A DNA stretch of 64,000 nucleotides from an uncultured bacterium (GTDB lineage: Bacteria > Elusimicrobiota > Elusimicrobia > Elusimicrobiales > Elusimicrobiaceae), in the NCBI GenBank assembly GCA_949297775.1, contig CASFTM010000004.1, forward strand, positions 1 to 64,000, read 5' to 3'. The notes under the pieces were generated by a model, which worked only from the letters and a program-made list of their open reading frames with translations, made no database searches and had not been told where the DNA came from. Shown in pieces: positions 36,744 through 44,696 of this stretch (its first letter is position 1; the number at the start of each line of letters is the position of its first letter). A program made the position numbers and the translations under genes.

Positions 36744-37607
36744 ATGGGTATGACTATCTTCTTTGCCTTTTTAATACTGGCCTGTACGGCCGGACTGGTG
36801 GCCACCGCGCGCTCGCGCGCCGCGCAAATTGCACGTATGGCTAAAATGAACGGCTGCCGCTACGACCGGGAAAAAGATTCTGTAACCACCGAACAAACTG
36901 CCGGGCGGCTGGAATTTTTTACGCAATATTTTCACCAATACCAAAATGTCTGCACGTGTTCAGATAATTTTGCTTTTATCCGCGTGGCAGATGACCACAT
37001 CTATAAAGACGATAATCCCAAAACGAAACCCACCCCGCTGACTATCTTTACGGCGGAACTGAAAAAACGCCAATTCCCGGCATTAAAAATATCCCCCATT
37101 ACGTCCCCCTTTGCGCCCTCACAATATGCATTGATGAAAACCAACATCCCGCAAATTGACAAACATTACCGCATCCACGCGCCCACCCCGGCTTCGGCCC
37201 TGGTACTTACTCCCTTTTTAATCGGGTTATTAAAAACGCGTACCAATATTTATTTGGAACTGAATGACAATGCCCTCGTGTATCACGAAAACGCCCAAAT
37301 GCCGTTGGCGCAGTTCCAGGCGTTCCGGTTCCGCGCACTGCAAATTTTGCACGAATTGGAAAACTTAATCGTCCGGTTGGATGAAACCAACGCCGTCAAT
37401 ACGGCAACGCTTGTGCCCAACACGCCCGACCCAGCGGAAGCCCGCGCCGAAGCGATGATGAAAGCCTTATGCTCCCCCGCCGATTATCCCAACGCTTCCA
37501 AAACACCCAACGGGTTTAGAGGCATTTGGATTATCGTGCTGTTGGCGGTATTATTAGGGATATCCCTTTTGTCGTGGGTAGCCGTTAACAATTGGATTGC
37601 TCGCTGA
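36744..37607 (+). CDS. Membrane protein of unknown function with N- and C-terminal anchors
   Basis: A 287-residue protein. It has a hydrophobic N-terminal helix (about residues 2-22) and a second near the C-terminus (about 262-282, IWIIVLLAVLLGISLLSWVA), with a soluble domain of about 230 residues between them. That domain has several cysteines early on (CRYD, CTCSD) and a predicted helical late part. I do not recognise a family. The N-terminus could start at 36744 or at the ATG two codons later. The gene stands alone and ends at a strong terminator. Confidence 0.75.
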   Translation: MGMTIFFAFLILACTAGLVATARSRAAQIARMAKMNGCRYDREKDSVTTEQTAGRLEFFTQYFHQYQNVCTCSDNFAFIRVADDHIYKDDNPKTKPTPLTIFTAELKKRQFPALKISPITSPFAPSQYALMKTNIPQIDKHYRIHAPTPASALVLTPFLIGLLKTRTNIYLELNDNALVYHENAQMPLAQFQAFRFRALQILHELENLIVRLDETNAVNTATLVPNTPDPAEARAEAMMKALCSPADYPNASKTPNGFRGIWIIVLLAVLLGISLLSWVAVNNWIAR

Positions 37608-37618
37608 TATTCTCTGCA

Positions 37619-37650
37619 AAAACCGCGTCCTTTACCGGACGCGGTTTTTT
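37619..37650. terminator. Bidirectional terminator
   Basis: The stem AACCGCGTCC / GGACGCGGTT with flanking A- and T-runs lies between two convergent genes. Confidence 0.9.
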
Positions 37651-37665
37651 ATGTTCCAAGAGCGT

Positions 37666-39717
37666 TTACTCGTTTGCAATGCCCAACTCTTTCAAAAACG
37701 CTTTGTCGTTGTATGGGCGGCCCAGGAATTTTTCCACCATTTCGTTTTCGTCATACACAGTGCCAGGCGTGTAAACGTATTCGCGCAGGCGCGCCCCCAG
37801 TTCCGGGTTAAACAGCCCTTGCTCTTGAAATTGGCTAAAGATATCCTGCGCAATCACCAACGACCACGCATACACATAATACCCCACGTCATATGGGTCG
37901 GTAAGCGACATAATATGCCCGAAACTCGCCTGCGGATATGTGCCGGGCGTCATCGGTACGCCGGTAATGTCTTTCATCATTTGGGCATAGAGCTTGGTGG
38001 TATCCACGCGCTTATCGGCGGCGTGAGCGGCTACGTCAAACTGGCCCAAAAAGTTCTGGCGGATAAACGCCGTGGCAACCCCCGCCTGTTTGGATTTTAC
38101 AAGCGACGCTATCATTTCCTCCGGCATCGGTTCTCCTGTCTTGTAGTGGGCAGAAATTTGCTTAAGCACCTGCGGCTGCCAAGCCCAATTTTCAAGCAGC
38201 TGGGAGTGGGTTTCAATGTAATCCCAGGCCACATTGTCCCCCGTCAGTGTAGCGTATTTGGACGTTGCCATAGACATTTGCAACACGTGCCCAAATTCGT
38301 GGAACAAGGTTTCCACTTCGCTGTGCTCCAGCAATGCCGGCACGCCGTTGCCGGCCGGGGTAAAGTTGGCAGCTATTACCACCGAAGGCGTTTGGTAGGA
38401 ACCGTCCGGCAGTTGGAAGCGGTCTACAAAGCTCCACGTGGCGGCGTGGGTATATTTCCCGTCCCGCGGGTACATATCCAAATAAAAGTTGGAAATCAGC
38501 TCCCCGGTTTTTTTGTCCTTAATTCGGTACACCAACACATCGGGGTGCCACGTGGGCAAGTCCGCTTTTTCAAACGTTACGCCAAAGAGATTTCCAAAAA
38601 TATCAAACATCCCCGCCAGCACGCGGTCCGCCTGCAAATATTCTTTTATTTTGTCGTTGTCCACCCGGTAGTATTTCTTTTTATATTCGTTTTCCCAGTA
38701 CGGCAATTCCCAGGCGGTCATTTCGTCCGTTTTTTGGCCGGTGGTTTCTTCTTTGAGTTTTAAATACGCGTTCAGTTCTTTCTGCGCCAGCGGGGTAACT
38801 TCTTTTTGCAGGTTTTTTAAAAATTTTTCCAGCGTTTGATAATTTTTTGCCATACGCACGGGAAGCACGTAATCCGGGTATTGTTTATACCCCAGCAGCA
38901 CGGCCTGTTGGCGGCGCAGTTCCAAGGTGTCTTCCAACAACGCGACGTTTTCTTTCCCGCCGCGCCGGGCGAATTTTTCCTGCAGGGCTTGGCGCGCTTT
39001 TTCATTTTTAGCCGAAGCCATAAACGGATTGTAATCGGGATATTTTAAGGTAACAATGTATTTGCCATCCTCGGTGCGGGCCAGGCGGTTGATAAACGTT
39101 TCGCCCAGGCCGTCCAATTCTTCGCGCGAAACGAACAGTTCATCCTGATAATTATTTAAATTTACGTTAAACTGCGTAATTTTATTTAACCGCTCGGTGT
39201 TCAGGCGGGCATATTCGGCGGCCTCTTTTTCAGACAGTGCCATCCCGGCGCGTTCGTAACGTTCCAGCCATTTGGCAAGCAGGCGCGCGTCCTCGTGCGC
39301 CAACCGCGGCTGGGTGGCCGCGTATTCTTTGAGTGCGCGGTACACGTCCTTGCGGGCAAACACGGCGGCCTTGGTCTGGCTGCCCCTGGTTTCCAGCCGG
39401 GCGGCGGCTTCGCGCACCGCCGAGTCGGCGTGGAAATAAGCCAACAGCGATAAATTCTTCGGCACGAACCAATAAGCCGTATACGCGCTTTCCAACGCTA
39501 GAACGGTGTTGTTAAAATCCCGGTCTTGGGCGGGAATTTTAGCCAGAAAGTTTAAATTCACTTCCAGCTCTTTCGCGGCCTGCGCCTCCAGAGCGGCAAT
39601 TTCCTGCGGCGTATAGTCAAAGCGGAGATGCCCGCCTTTAAACATATCACCGTATGCGCCGGCAAACGCGGCGCACGGCAGCGCCAGGGCTGCCACACTC
39701 ATCATCATCTTATTCAT
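37666..39717 (-). CDS. Exported M3-family zinc oligopeptidase
   Basis: A 683-residue enzyme of the thimet-oligopeptidase/Dcp (M3) family. The zinc motif HEFGH is at residues 473-477 (VETLFHEFGHVLQM), followed by the third ligand in DYIETHSQLLENW. The late H(A)-Y-Y-x-Y-type substrate residues are represented by DPYDVGYYVYAW. A signal peptide (MNKMMMSVAALALPCAAFA) suggests a periplasmic enzyme that trims oligopeptides; many M3 enzymes are cytoplasmic, so this is notable. It is monocistronic and divergent from the ispH fusion gene, about 65 bp away. Confidence 0.9.
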   Translation of the reverse strand: MNKMMMSVAALALPCAAFAGAYGDMFKGGHLRFDYTPQEIAALEAQAAKELEVNLNFLAKIPAQDRDFNNTVLALESAYTAYWFVPKNLSLLAYFHADSAVREAAARLETRGSQTKAAVFARKDVYRALKEYAATQPRLAHEDARLLAKWLERYERAGMALSEKEAAEYARLNTERLNKITQFNVNLNNYQDELFVSREELDGLGETFINRLARTEDGKYIVTLKYPDYNPFMASAKNEKARQALQEKFARRGGKENVALLEDTLELRRQQAVLLGYKQYPDYVLPVRMAKNYQTLEKFLKNLQKEVTPLAQKELNAYLKLKEETTGQKTDEMTAWELPYWENEYKKKYYRVDNDKIKEYLQADRVLAGMFDIFGNLFGVTFEKADLPTWHPDVLVYRIKDKKTGELISNFYLDMYPRDGKYTHAATWSFVDRFQLPDGSYQTPSVVIAANFTPAGNGVPALLEHSEVETLFHEFGHVLQMSMATSKYATLTGDNVAWDYIETHSQLLENWAWQPQVLKQISAHYKTGEPMPEEMIASLVKSKQAGVATAFIRQNFLGQFDVAAHAADKRVDTTKLYAQMMKDITGVPMTPGTYPQASFGHIMSLTDPYDVGYYVYAWSLVIAQDIFSQFQEQGLFNPELGARLREYVYTPGTVYDENEMVEKFLGRPYNDKAFLKELGIANE

Positions 39718-39782
39718 ATTTTCATTATAGAAAAAAAGAACGCCCTCCCACGCCCACGCCGCTAATTTCCTATAATATAGAT

Positions 39783-41474
39783 ATGGAAAAAGAACAGGAC
39801 GTTACCGTAGCTAAAAGCGCGGGCTTTTGCCCGGGCGTAAAACGTGCGATTGATAAAGTGTTGGAATTGGAAGCCGCCGGCAAAAAGCCGGTCTATACCA
39901 TTGGTCCCTTAATCCACAACAAACAGGTGACCGATATGCTGGCGGAAAAACAAATTACGTCTATCGACCGCCCGCAGGACGCCGCCGATAAATCCGGCGT
40001 GCTCGTCATCCGCGCGCACGGTATTACGCCCCAGTTCCAGCAGGAAGTGGAAGCATGCGGCATGGAAGTGGTGGACGCCACCTGCCCGCTGGTCAAACAC
40101 GCGCAAAACATCATCGCCAAATTTGCCGAACAAGGATATCATACCGTTATTGTAGGCGACGGCGGACATGCAGAAGTCATTGGGCTATTAGGCTATACCC
40201 AAGGGCGCGGAACGGTGGTTTCCGGGCCGGAAGAAGCCGCCCGCCTGCCGCATTTTGAAAAAGTAAACGTCGTTTCCCAAACCACCCAAAAAGAAAGCAT
40301 TTTTTACGAAACGGCGGAAGAAATCAAAAAACACGCCGACGTCTGCCAAATTTCCAACACCATTTGCCAGCCCACCAAGGACCGCCAAAAGGAAACCATT
40401 GAACTTGCCAAAAGCGCGGATTTGGTAATTGTGGTCGGCGGGCGGCACAGCGCCAATACGGCGCGCCTGGCGCTTTTGTGCAAAGGGCTAGCCCCGGCGG
40501 TGCTGCATGTGGAAACGGAAGAAGAGTTGGAAGCCTCCGCCGTACAGCACGCCAAAAAGATTTTCATTACCGCCGGTGCTTCCACCCCCAACTGGGTGAT
40601 TGACCGCGTCGCCGCGCACGTGCGCGAACTGCGCAAACCCAACGCCAAGTCCATTTTGTCCGGCCTGGCCGGCAAGGCGTGGCACTTTTTGGTGCGCAAC
40701 TGTTTTTACACGGCATTTGCCTCTTCCGCGCTTACCTATGTGTGTATGCGGTTGGAAGGGGTGCCGGCGGATAAATGGCTGCTGGCGTTTGCCGGGCTTT
40801 TCGTCTATGCTTTAACAGCCTTTAACCGCGCGGAAGAAAAAGGGCCGGGCCAAAACAAACGTTTTTTAACCGCCGCTTCATTTGCGGCGGCGGCAGGCGC
40901 GCTGTTATGTGCATTAACACTGGGAAAAGGCGCCTTTTTGTTGGGAGTGCTCTTTTTGGCGGCGGGGTTTTCGTACCCGTACCGGCATATTTTCAAATCG
41001 CAATTGTTGTCTTTCCCGGGAACGAAAGACATCGCCACCGCGCTGGGCTGGGCATACGCCTGCGCGTTTCTGCCGGCGTACAGCCACGGGCTGGTATGGC
41101 GCAAAGCGTCTTACCTGGCGGTTTTTTACACACTTTTGTTGGTGTTTATGCGCTCGGTTACGCTGGGGTTTACCTCGGCAAATAAGGATTTAATTATCGG
41201 CCGGGAAAGCTTTTACAAAGCCTTTGGAATGAAAAAAACCAAATGGGCCGTTACGCTGGTATTGCTGGCGCTGACGGGTGCCTTGGGAACCCTTTTATCC
41301 CTTACCTGGAAACCCGCCCTGGTGGGGATGTTGCTTATCGGGCATTTGTACACCGTTTTTATTGTAATATATTATTATAGCAAGAGCAGTACCCGCAGTG
41401 TTAAAGACGAAACGCTCATTGACGGGCAGTTCTTTGTGCTGTGGGCGCTGAGTGGGCTAGCCGCGTATTTATAA
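39783..41474 (+). CDS. ispH: IspH (HMBPP reductase) fused to a UbiA-like membrane domain
   Basis: A 563-residue fusion. Residues 1 to about 285 are IspH (LytB), the Fe-S enzyme making IPP and DMAPP: cluster cysteines in SAGFCPGVKRA, DATCPLV and NTICQPTKDRQ, with IRAHGIT and GGRHSANTARLA. From about 300 on there are eight or so membrane helices resembling UbiA prenyltransferases, with GTKDIATALGWA and DLIIGRESFYKAFGMKKTK matching a UbiA sub-type pattern. The Asp-rich motifs that hold Mg2+-diphosphate are poor (FNRAEEKG; ANKDLIIG), so activity is doubtful. The start at 39783 (MEKEQDV) gives the normal IspH N-terminus. It heads an operon with pfkA and rlmB. Confidence 0.88.
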   Translation: MEKEQDVTVAKSAGFCPGVKRAIDKVLELEAAGKKPVYTIGPLIHNKQVTDMLAEKQITSIDRPQDAADKSGVLVIRAHGITPQFQQEVEACGMEVVDATCPLVKHAQNIIAKFAEQGYHTVIVGDGGHAEVIGLLGYTQGRGTVVSGPEEAARLPHFEKVNVVSQTTQKESIFYETAEEIKKHADVCQISNTICQPTKDRQKETIELAKSADLVIVVGGRHSANTARLALLCKGLAPAVLHVETEEELEASAVQHAKKIFITAGASTPNWVIDRVAAHVRELRKPNAKSILSGLAGKAWHFLVRNCFYTAFASSALTYVCMRLEGVPADKWLLAFAGLFVYALTAFNRAEEKGPGQNKRFLTAASFAAAAGALLCALTLGKGAFLLGVLFLAAGFSYPYRHIFKSQLLSFPGTKDIATALGWAYACAFLPAYSHGLVWRKASYLAVFYTLLLVFMRSVTLGFTSANKDLIIGRESFYKAFGMKKTKWAVTLVLLALTGALGTLLSLTWKPALVGMLLIGHLYTVFIVIYYYSKSSTRSVKDETLIDGQFFVLWALSGLAAYL

Positions 41475-41484
41475 CGGAGGGGAC

Positions 41485-42585
41485 ATGAGCATTAAAAGAA
41501 TTGGTATTTTAACCGCCGGGGGCGACTGCCCCGGTTTAAACGCCGTGGTGCGCGCCGTAAGCAAAAACGCCCTGCGCCAAGGAATTGAAGTGTTGGGCTT
41601 CAAAAACGGTTTTGACGGCCTGGTACGCAACGAATTTATCAACATCACCAACGACACCGTTTCCGGCATTTTAACGCTGGGCGGCACTATTTTGGGCACC
41701 AGCAATATTGCCAACCCTTTTAAATATACCCTGCCGCCTTTCGGTACGCCGGAAGACCCGCGCGATTTATCTTCCGTGGCGCTGCATAACTTTAAAGAAA
41801 ACCAACTGGACGCACTGATTACCATCGGCGGGGACGGCACGCTGCATATGTCCCAGCAGTTTGTGGACCTGGGGATGCCCATCGTAGCTGTGCCCAAAAC
41901 CATTGATAACGATTTGTCCGCCACGGACCAAACCTTCGGGTTTGACTCCGCCCTGGCCGTCGCCACCGAAGCCATTGACCGCCTGCACACCACCGCCCAA
42001 AGCCACCACCGCGTGATGATTGTGGAAACAATGGGCCGTTATGCGGGCTGGATTGCTTTGCGCTCGGCGCTTGCCGGCGGGGGCGATATTGTGCTTATTC
42101 CGGAAATTCCGTATAGCGATGACGTTATCGTCAACTATATTTTGGACCGCAAAGCCAAGGGGAAAACATTCAGCATTGTAGTCGCCGCCGAAGGCGCCAA
42201 AAACGAACTGGGCGAACAAACCGTCGCCCGTACGCTGCCCGGCAGCACAGACCCTATCCGCTTAGGCGGCATTGCTTACAAATTAAGCAATATGATTGAG
42301 GACCGCACCAAAATTGAATCCCGCGCCTGCGTGCTGGGCCACACCCAGCGCGGCGGCACGCCCACGGCGTTTGACCGCTGGCTCTCCACCCTCTACGGCG
42401 CCAAAGCGCTGGATATGGTCATCCAGGGGCAGTTTGGGTATATGGCGGCCTTCCGGGAATTCAAAATTACGGAAGTTAAAATTGCCGACGCCATTTCCAA
42501 ACTTAAATTAGTGGATCCGCACGGTGCGGAAGTGCAAGCCGCCCTGGAAGTGGGTATGAGCTTTGGTTCGGCGGAAATTGGATAA
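41485..42585 (+). CDS. pfkA: 6-phosphofructokinase
   Basis: A 366-residue glycolytic kinase. Motifs are TAGGDCPGLNA (residues 10-20), GGDGTL (115-120), PKTIDND (137-143) and MGRYAGWIAL. The Gly after GGD is typical of ATP-dependent enzymes, while the Lys in PKTIDND is typical of PPi-dependent and group III enzymes; the Gly/Lys pair is generally found in ATP-users. So ATP is the likelier donor, but PPi should be tested because the cell has a PPi pump. A GGAGG ribosome site precedes the ATG. It starts 10 bp after the ispH fusion gene. Confidence 0.93.
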   Translation: MSIKRIGILTAGGDCPGLNAVVRAVSKNALRQGIEVLGFKNGFDGLVRNEFINITNDTVSGILTLGGTILGTSNIANPFKYTLPPFGTPEDPRDLSSVALHNFKENQLDALITIGGDGTLHMSQQFVDLGMPIVAVPKTIDNDLSATDQTFGFDSALAVATEAIDRLHTTAQSHHRVMIVETMGRYAGWIALRSALAGGGDIVLIPEIPYSDDVIVNYILDRKAKGKTFSIVVAAEGAKNELGEQTVARTLPGSTDPIRLGGIAYKLSNMIEDRTKIESRACVLGHTQRGGTPTAFDRWLSTLYGAKALDMVIQGQFGYMAAFREFKITEVKIADAISKLKLVDPHGAEVQAALEVGMSFGSAEIG

Positions 42586-42593
42586 GGAGCCTT

Positions 42594-43340
42594 ATGCACG
42601 ATAATTTGGATATGATTTACGGGATTCACCCCGTTATGGAAGCGCTGAAAAGCAAAAAGCGCAACGTTACCCAGCTTTATGTAGCCGACGGAAAAGCCGG
42701 CCACCGCGCGGTGGAAGAAATCATCCGCCTGGCTAAACGCAACAATGCTAAAATTGACCGCATTGACAACAAAACGCTGGACCGCCTGACCCGCAACGCC
42801 AACCACCAGGGCGTAATGGCCAAAGTACAGCCCATTAAGCTGATGAAGCTTTCCAACGCGCTCTACGAATCCGACGGCAACAAAAAAGACCTTTGGCTCG
42901 CCGTGGACGAAATGACCGACCCGCAGAACCTGGGCGCGATTATCCGCAGTGCGGCGTGCTTGGGGTTTTCCACCATCATCCTGCCGCAGCGGCGCACCGT
43001 GGGCATTACCCCTGCCGTGTACAAAGTGGCGTGCGGCGCGATTGAAAGCATTAACATTGTAGAAGTTGCCAACCTTTCCGCGGCGTTAAACGACCTGAAA
43101 GAAGAAGGCTTTTGGGTGTACGGAGCCGATATGGCCGGACAGCCCATTACCGAAACGGACTACGCTTCTCCGGCGGTACTGGTCATTGGTTCGGAAGGTT
43201 TCGGCATCCGCGAAAAAACGGCGGAAAATTGCGACCAGATTATTTCCATTCCGCAAAAAGGCGGTGTGGAAAGTTTAAACGCGTCCGCCGCGGCCAGTAT
43301 TATTATGTACGATATGATGGCCAAAATCCAACTGAAATAG
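42594..43340 (+). CDS. rlmB: 23S rRNA 2'-O-methyltransferase RlmB (TrmH/SpoU family)
   Basis: A 248-residue SPOUT methyltransferase that methylates G2251 of 23S rRNA. The N-terminal L30e-like substrate domain (YGIHPVMEALKSKKRNVTQLY) is followed by the SPOUT domain with DPQNLGAIIRSAACLGF (motif 1), LVIGSEGFGIRE (motif 2) and IPQKGGVESLNASAAASI (motif 3), which form the trefoil knot. An AAGGAG ribosome site is present. It is the third gene of the ispH-pfkA-rlmB operon, 8 bp after pfkA, and ends at a terminator. Confidence 0.93.
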   Translation: MHDNLDMIYGIHPVMEALKSKKRNVTQLYVADGKAGHRAVEEIIRLAKRNNAKIDRIDNKTLDRLTRNANHQGVMAKVQPIKLMKLSNALYESDGNKKDLWLAVDEMTDPQNLGAIIRSAACLGFSTIILPQRRTVGITPAVYKVACGAIESINIVEVANLSAALNDLKEEGFWVYGADMAGQPITETDYASPAVLVIGSEGFGIREKTAENCDQIISIPQKGGVESLNASAAASIIMYDMMAKIQLK

Positions 43341-43357
43341 TTTTACATCACGCCATT

Positions 43358-43390
43358 AAAAAGCCCGGGGGAAAGCCCGGGCTTTTTGGT
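43358..43390. terminator. Bidirectional terminator between rlmB and pilin gene 2
   Basis: The stem AAGCCCGGG / CCCGGGCTT with A- and T-runs on either side. Confidence 0.85.
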
Positions 43391-43402
43391 TCATACGACA
43401 AA

Positions 43403-43930
43403 TTAGTTGGGCAAGGTCTTGCAAAACTTCTTTCCTAAATCCGTTACACCCGCACACTCCGTCTGCCTCGGCTTGGCGGAATTATCCAGCCATACGGTAT
43501 ATACAAAATCTTTCGCATTGTAACAATCATTAAACACAACGGTCTGCGCCTGGTTCGGGCAATAGGCAATCCGCAAATTGGCCCGATTTAAATCGGCACC
43601 ATCCGCACTGGAATTTAAAGGATCCAACTGTAAATAAGTGTCACACGCCAGGACATCGTCTTTTAAAACACAATTTGGAAACGAAATATCCAAATTAGCC
43701 AAAATATGTGTGTATTTTCCGTTTGCCATATAGTAGGCTTCTTCGGCCGCTTTTACCTGGGCCGCAATCTGACGGATATTGGCAAAGCGGGATTTTAAGA
43801 CCGCCAGTTGGTATTGCGGCAACGCTACCGCCGCCAAAATACCAATAATTAAAACGACCACTAACAGCTCTATTAGCGTGAATCCAGCGTTTTTCCCCGC
43901 CGGAAAGGGTTTTTGATAAATTTTGCTCAT
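43403..43930 (-). CDS. Type IV pilin-like protein 2
   Basis: A 175-residue prepilin, the same length as pilin 1. The N-terminus KNAG-FTLIELLVVVLIIGILAAVALPQY is almost identical to pilin 1, while the C-terminal globular part differs (cysteines in NCVLKDDVLACD, YCPNQ, DCYNA, ECAGV), as expected for variable pilin heads. The start ATG at 43930 (MSKIYQKPFPAG) follows the shared AT-rich leader and lacks a ribosome site. Elusimicrobium-type genomes are known for carrying many such pilE-like genes without matching numbers of assembly genes. It may be a pilus or a pseudopilus subunit. Confidence 0.9.
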   Translation of the reverse strand: MSKIYQKPFPAGKNAGFTLIELLVVVLIIGILAAVALPQYQLAVLKSRFANIRQIAAQVKAAEEAYYMANGKYTHILANLDISFPNCVLKDDVLACDTYLQLDPLNSSADGADLNRANLRIAYCPNQAQTVVFNDCYNAKDFVYTVWLDNSAKPRQTECAGVTDLGKKFCKTLPN

Positions 43931-43960
43931 ACGCAAAATTTATCAAAAAAAAAAAACAAA
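43928..43960 (-). promoter_or_regulatory. Conserved AT-rich leader of pilin gene 2
   Basis: The oligo-T run plus GATAAATTTTGCGT before the ATG is the same as at 35800-35832. Confidence 0.6.
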
Positions 43961-44017
43961 TCAAGGGGCGAGCCGCCCCTCCCCTTCCTTTGCCTGTTAA
44001 CACGATTATTCTTATCT

Positions 44018-44074
44018 GTACTTTTTTGGGCACAAAAAAGTACCAAAAAATGCGGGGCCCAGGGAGCCATAAAA
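44018..44074 (-). repeat. Interspersed hairpin element, copy 1
   Basis: Read on the minus strand: TTTTATGGCTCCCTGGG, a C/G-rich link, TTTTTTGGTAC, then the palindrome GTACTTTTTTG/CAAAAAAGTAC (44018-44043). Confidence 0.65.
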
Positions 44075-44220
44075 TACACCTTTCGGGCGGGCGTTTATAA
44101 CTCGCGCAGGTTCCCCGCGCTCAAACAGATAAAACGCCTTTTTCGCCCGAAAGCGTATTTTATAAGCGGCTCTAAAGGACCCCAAAACAACAACGGCAAA
44201 AAAAGGAAGCCCTTCCCTCT

Positions 44221-44312
44221 TGTGTCGTTGCTGTGGTTGCTGTGGTCGTTGTTTCCGCTTTTGCTTTTGCCGTGGCCGTGGCCGTGGCCGTTGCCGTTGC
44301 TGTTGCCGTTTA
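44221..44312 (+). repeat. Degenerate hexamer tract (GCCGTG/GCCGTT)
   Basis: Successive units of CCGTGG, then CCGTTG and CTGTTG, with related GTTGCTGTGGTC units before them. This is simple-sequence DNA with strong strand bias (T and G rich on +). No coding role is supported. Confidence 0.6.
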
Positions 44313-44420
44313 ACCGCCCCTTTTGTCCCGCCTTTAAAAAGCGTTTTAAACGGATTAGGAATTTTATTTGTTTGAGCGCGGGAACCGCGCGAGTTGTAAA
44401 ATTCCCCGTTTAAAACTGCT

Positions 44421-44477
44421 TTTTATGGGACCCTGGGGCGGGCGCTTTTTGGTACTTTTTCCCGCTGGAAAAAGTAC
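44421..44477 (+). repeat. Interspersed hairpin element, copy 2
   Basis: TTTTATGGGACCCTGGGGC, then GGCGCTTTTTG and the hairpin GTACTTTTT-cccgctgg-AAAAAGTAC. Confidence 0.65.
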
Positions 44478-44492
44478 ATCTAAACAAGTGAT

Positions 44493-44555
44493 TTTTTATG
44501 GGACCCCGGGGCTGCGCTCTTTTTCGCCCTTTTTCTGGCGCCAAAAAAGGGCCCC
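44493..44555 (+). repeat. Interspersed hairpin element, copy 3
   Basis: TTTTATGGGACCCCGGGGC, then GCGCTCTTTTTC and the hairpin GCCCTTTTT-ctggcgcc-AAAAAAGGGC. Same layout as copies 1 and 2 with different hairpin arms. Confidence 0.6.
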
Positions 44556-44651
44556 TGCCAAGGAAGGAAACTCTATGCCCAATCATATAACCAGGGTAGA
44601 CCACACCGTGCCCGCAATGTCACGCTATCAAAAAGGGGGTTGCGGAGACAA

Positions 44652-44680
44652 AAATGCCCGGGGTTTTACCCCGGGCGTTT
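44652..44680 (-). terminator. Terminator after the phosphatase-like gene
   Basis: The stem AAACGCCCGGGG / CCCCGGGCATTT (minus strand) is followed by T5, 17 bp past the stop codon. Confidence 0.8.
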
Positions 44681-44696
44681 ACGCATTACACAAAAC

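Larger units (their letters stand above)
43931..44651. other. Repeat-rich noncoding stretch upstream of pilin gene 2
   Basis: About 720 bp without a supportable gene. It contains a GGGGC/GCCCC hairpin near 43964, three copies of an interspersed hairpin element and a simple-sequence tract. Reading frames here are biased by the repeats and have no ribosome sites or homologous look. Confidence 0.65.

Noticed and set aside
44221-44312. Repeat tract as a CRISPR array
   Set aside because: Units are 6 bp and contiguous with no spacers, and no cas genes are near.
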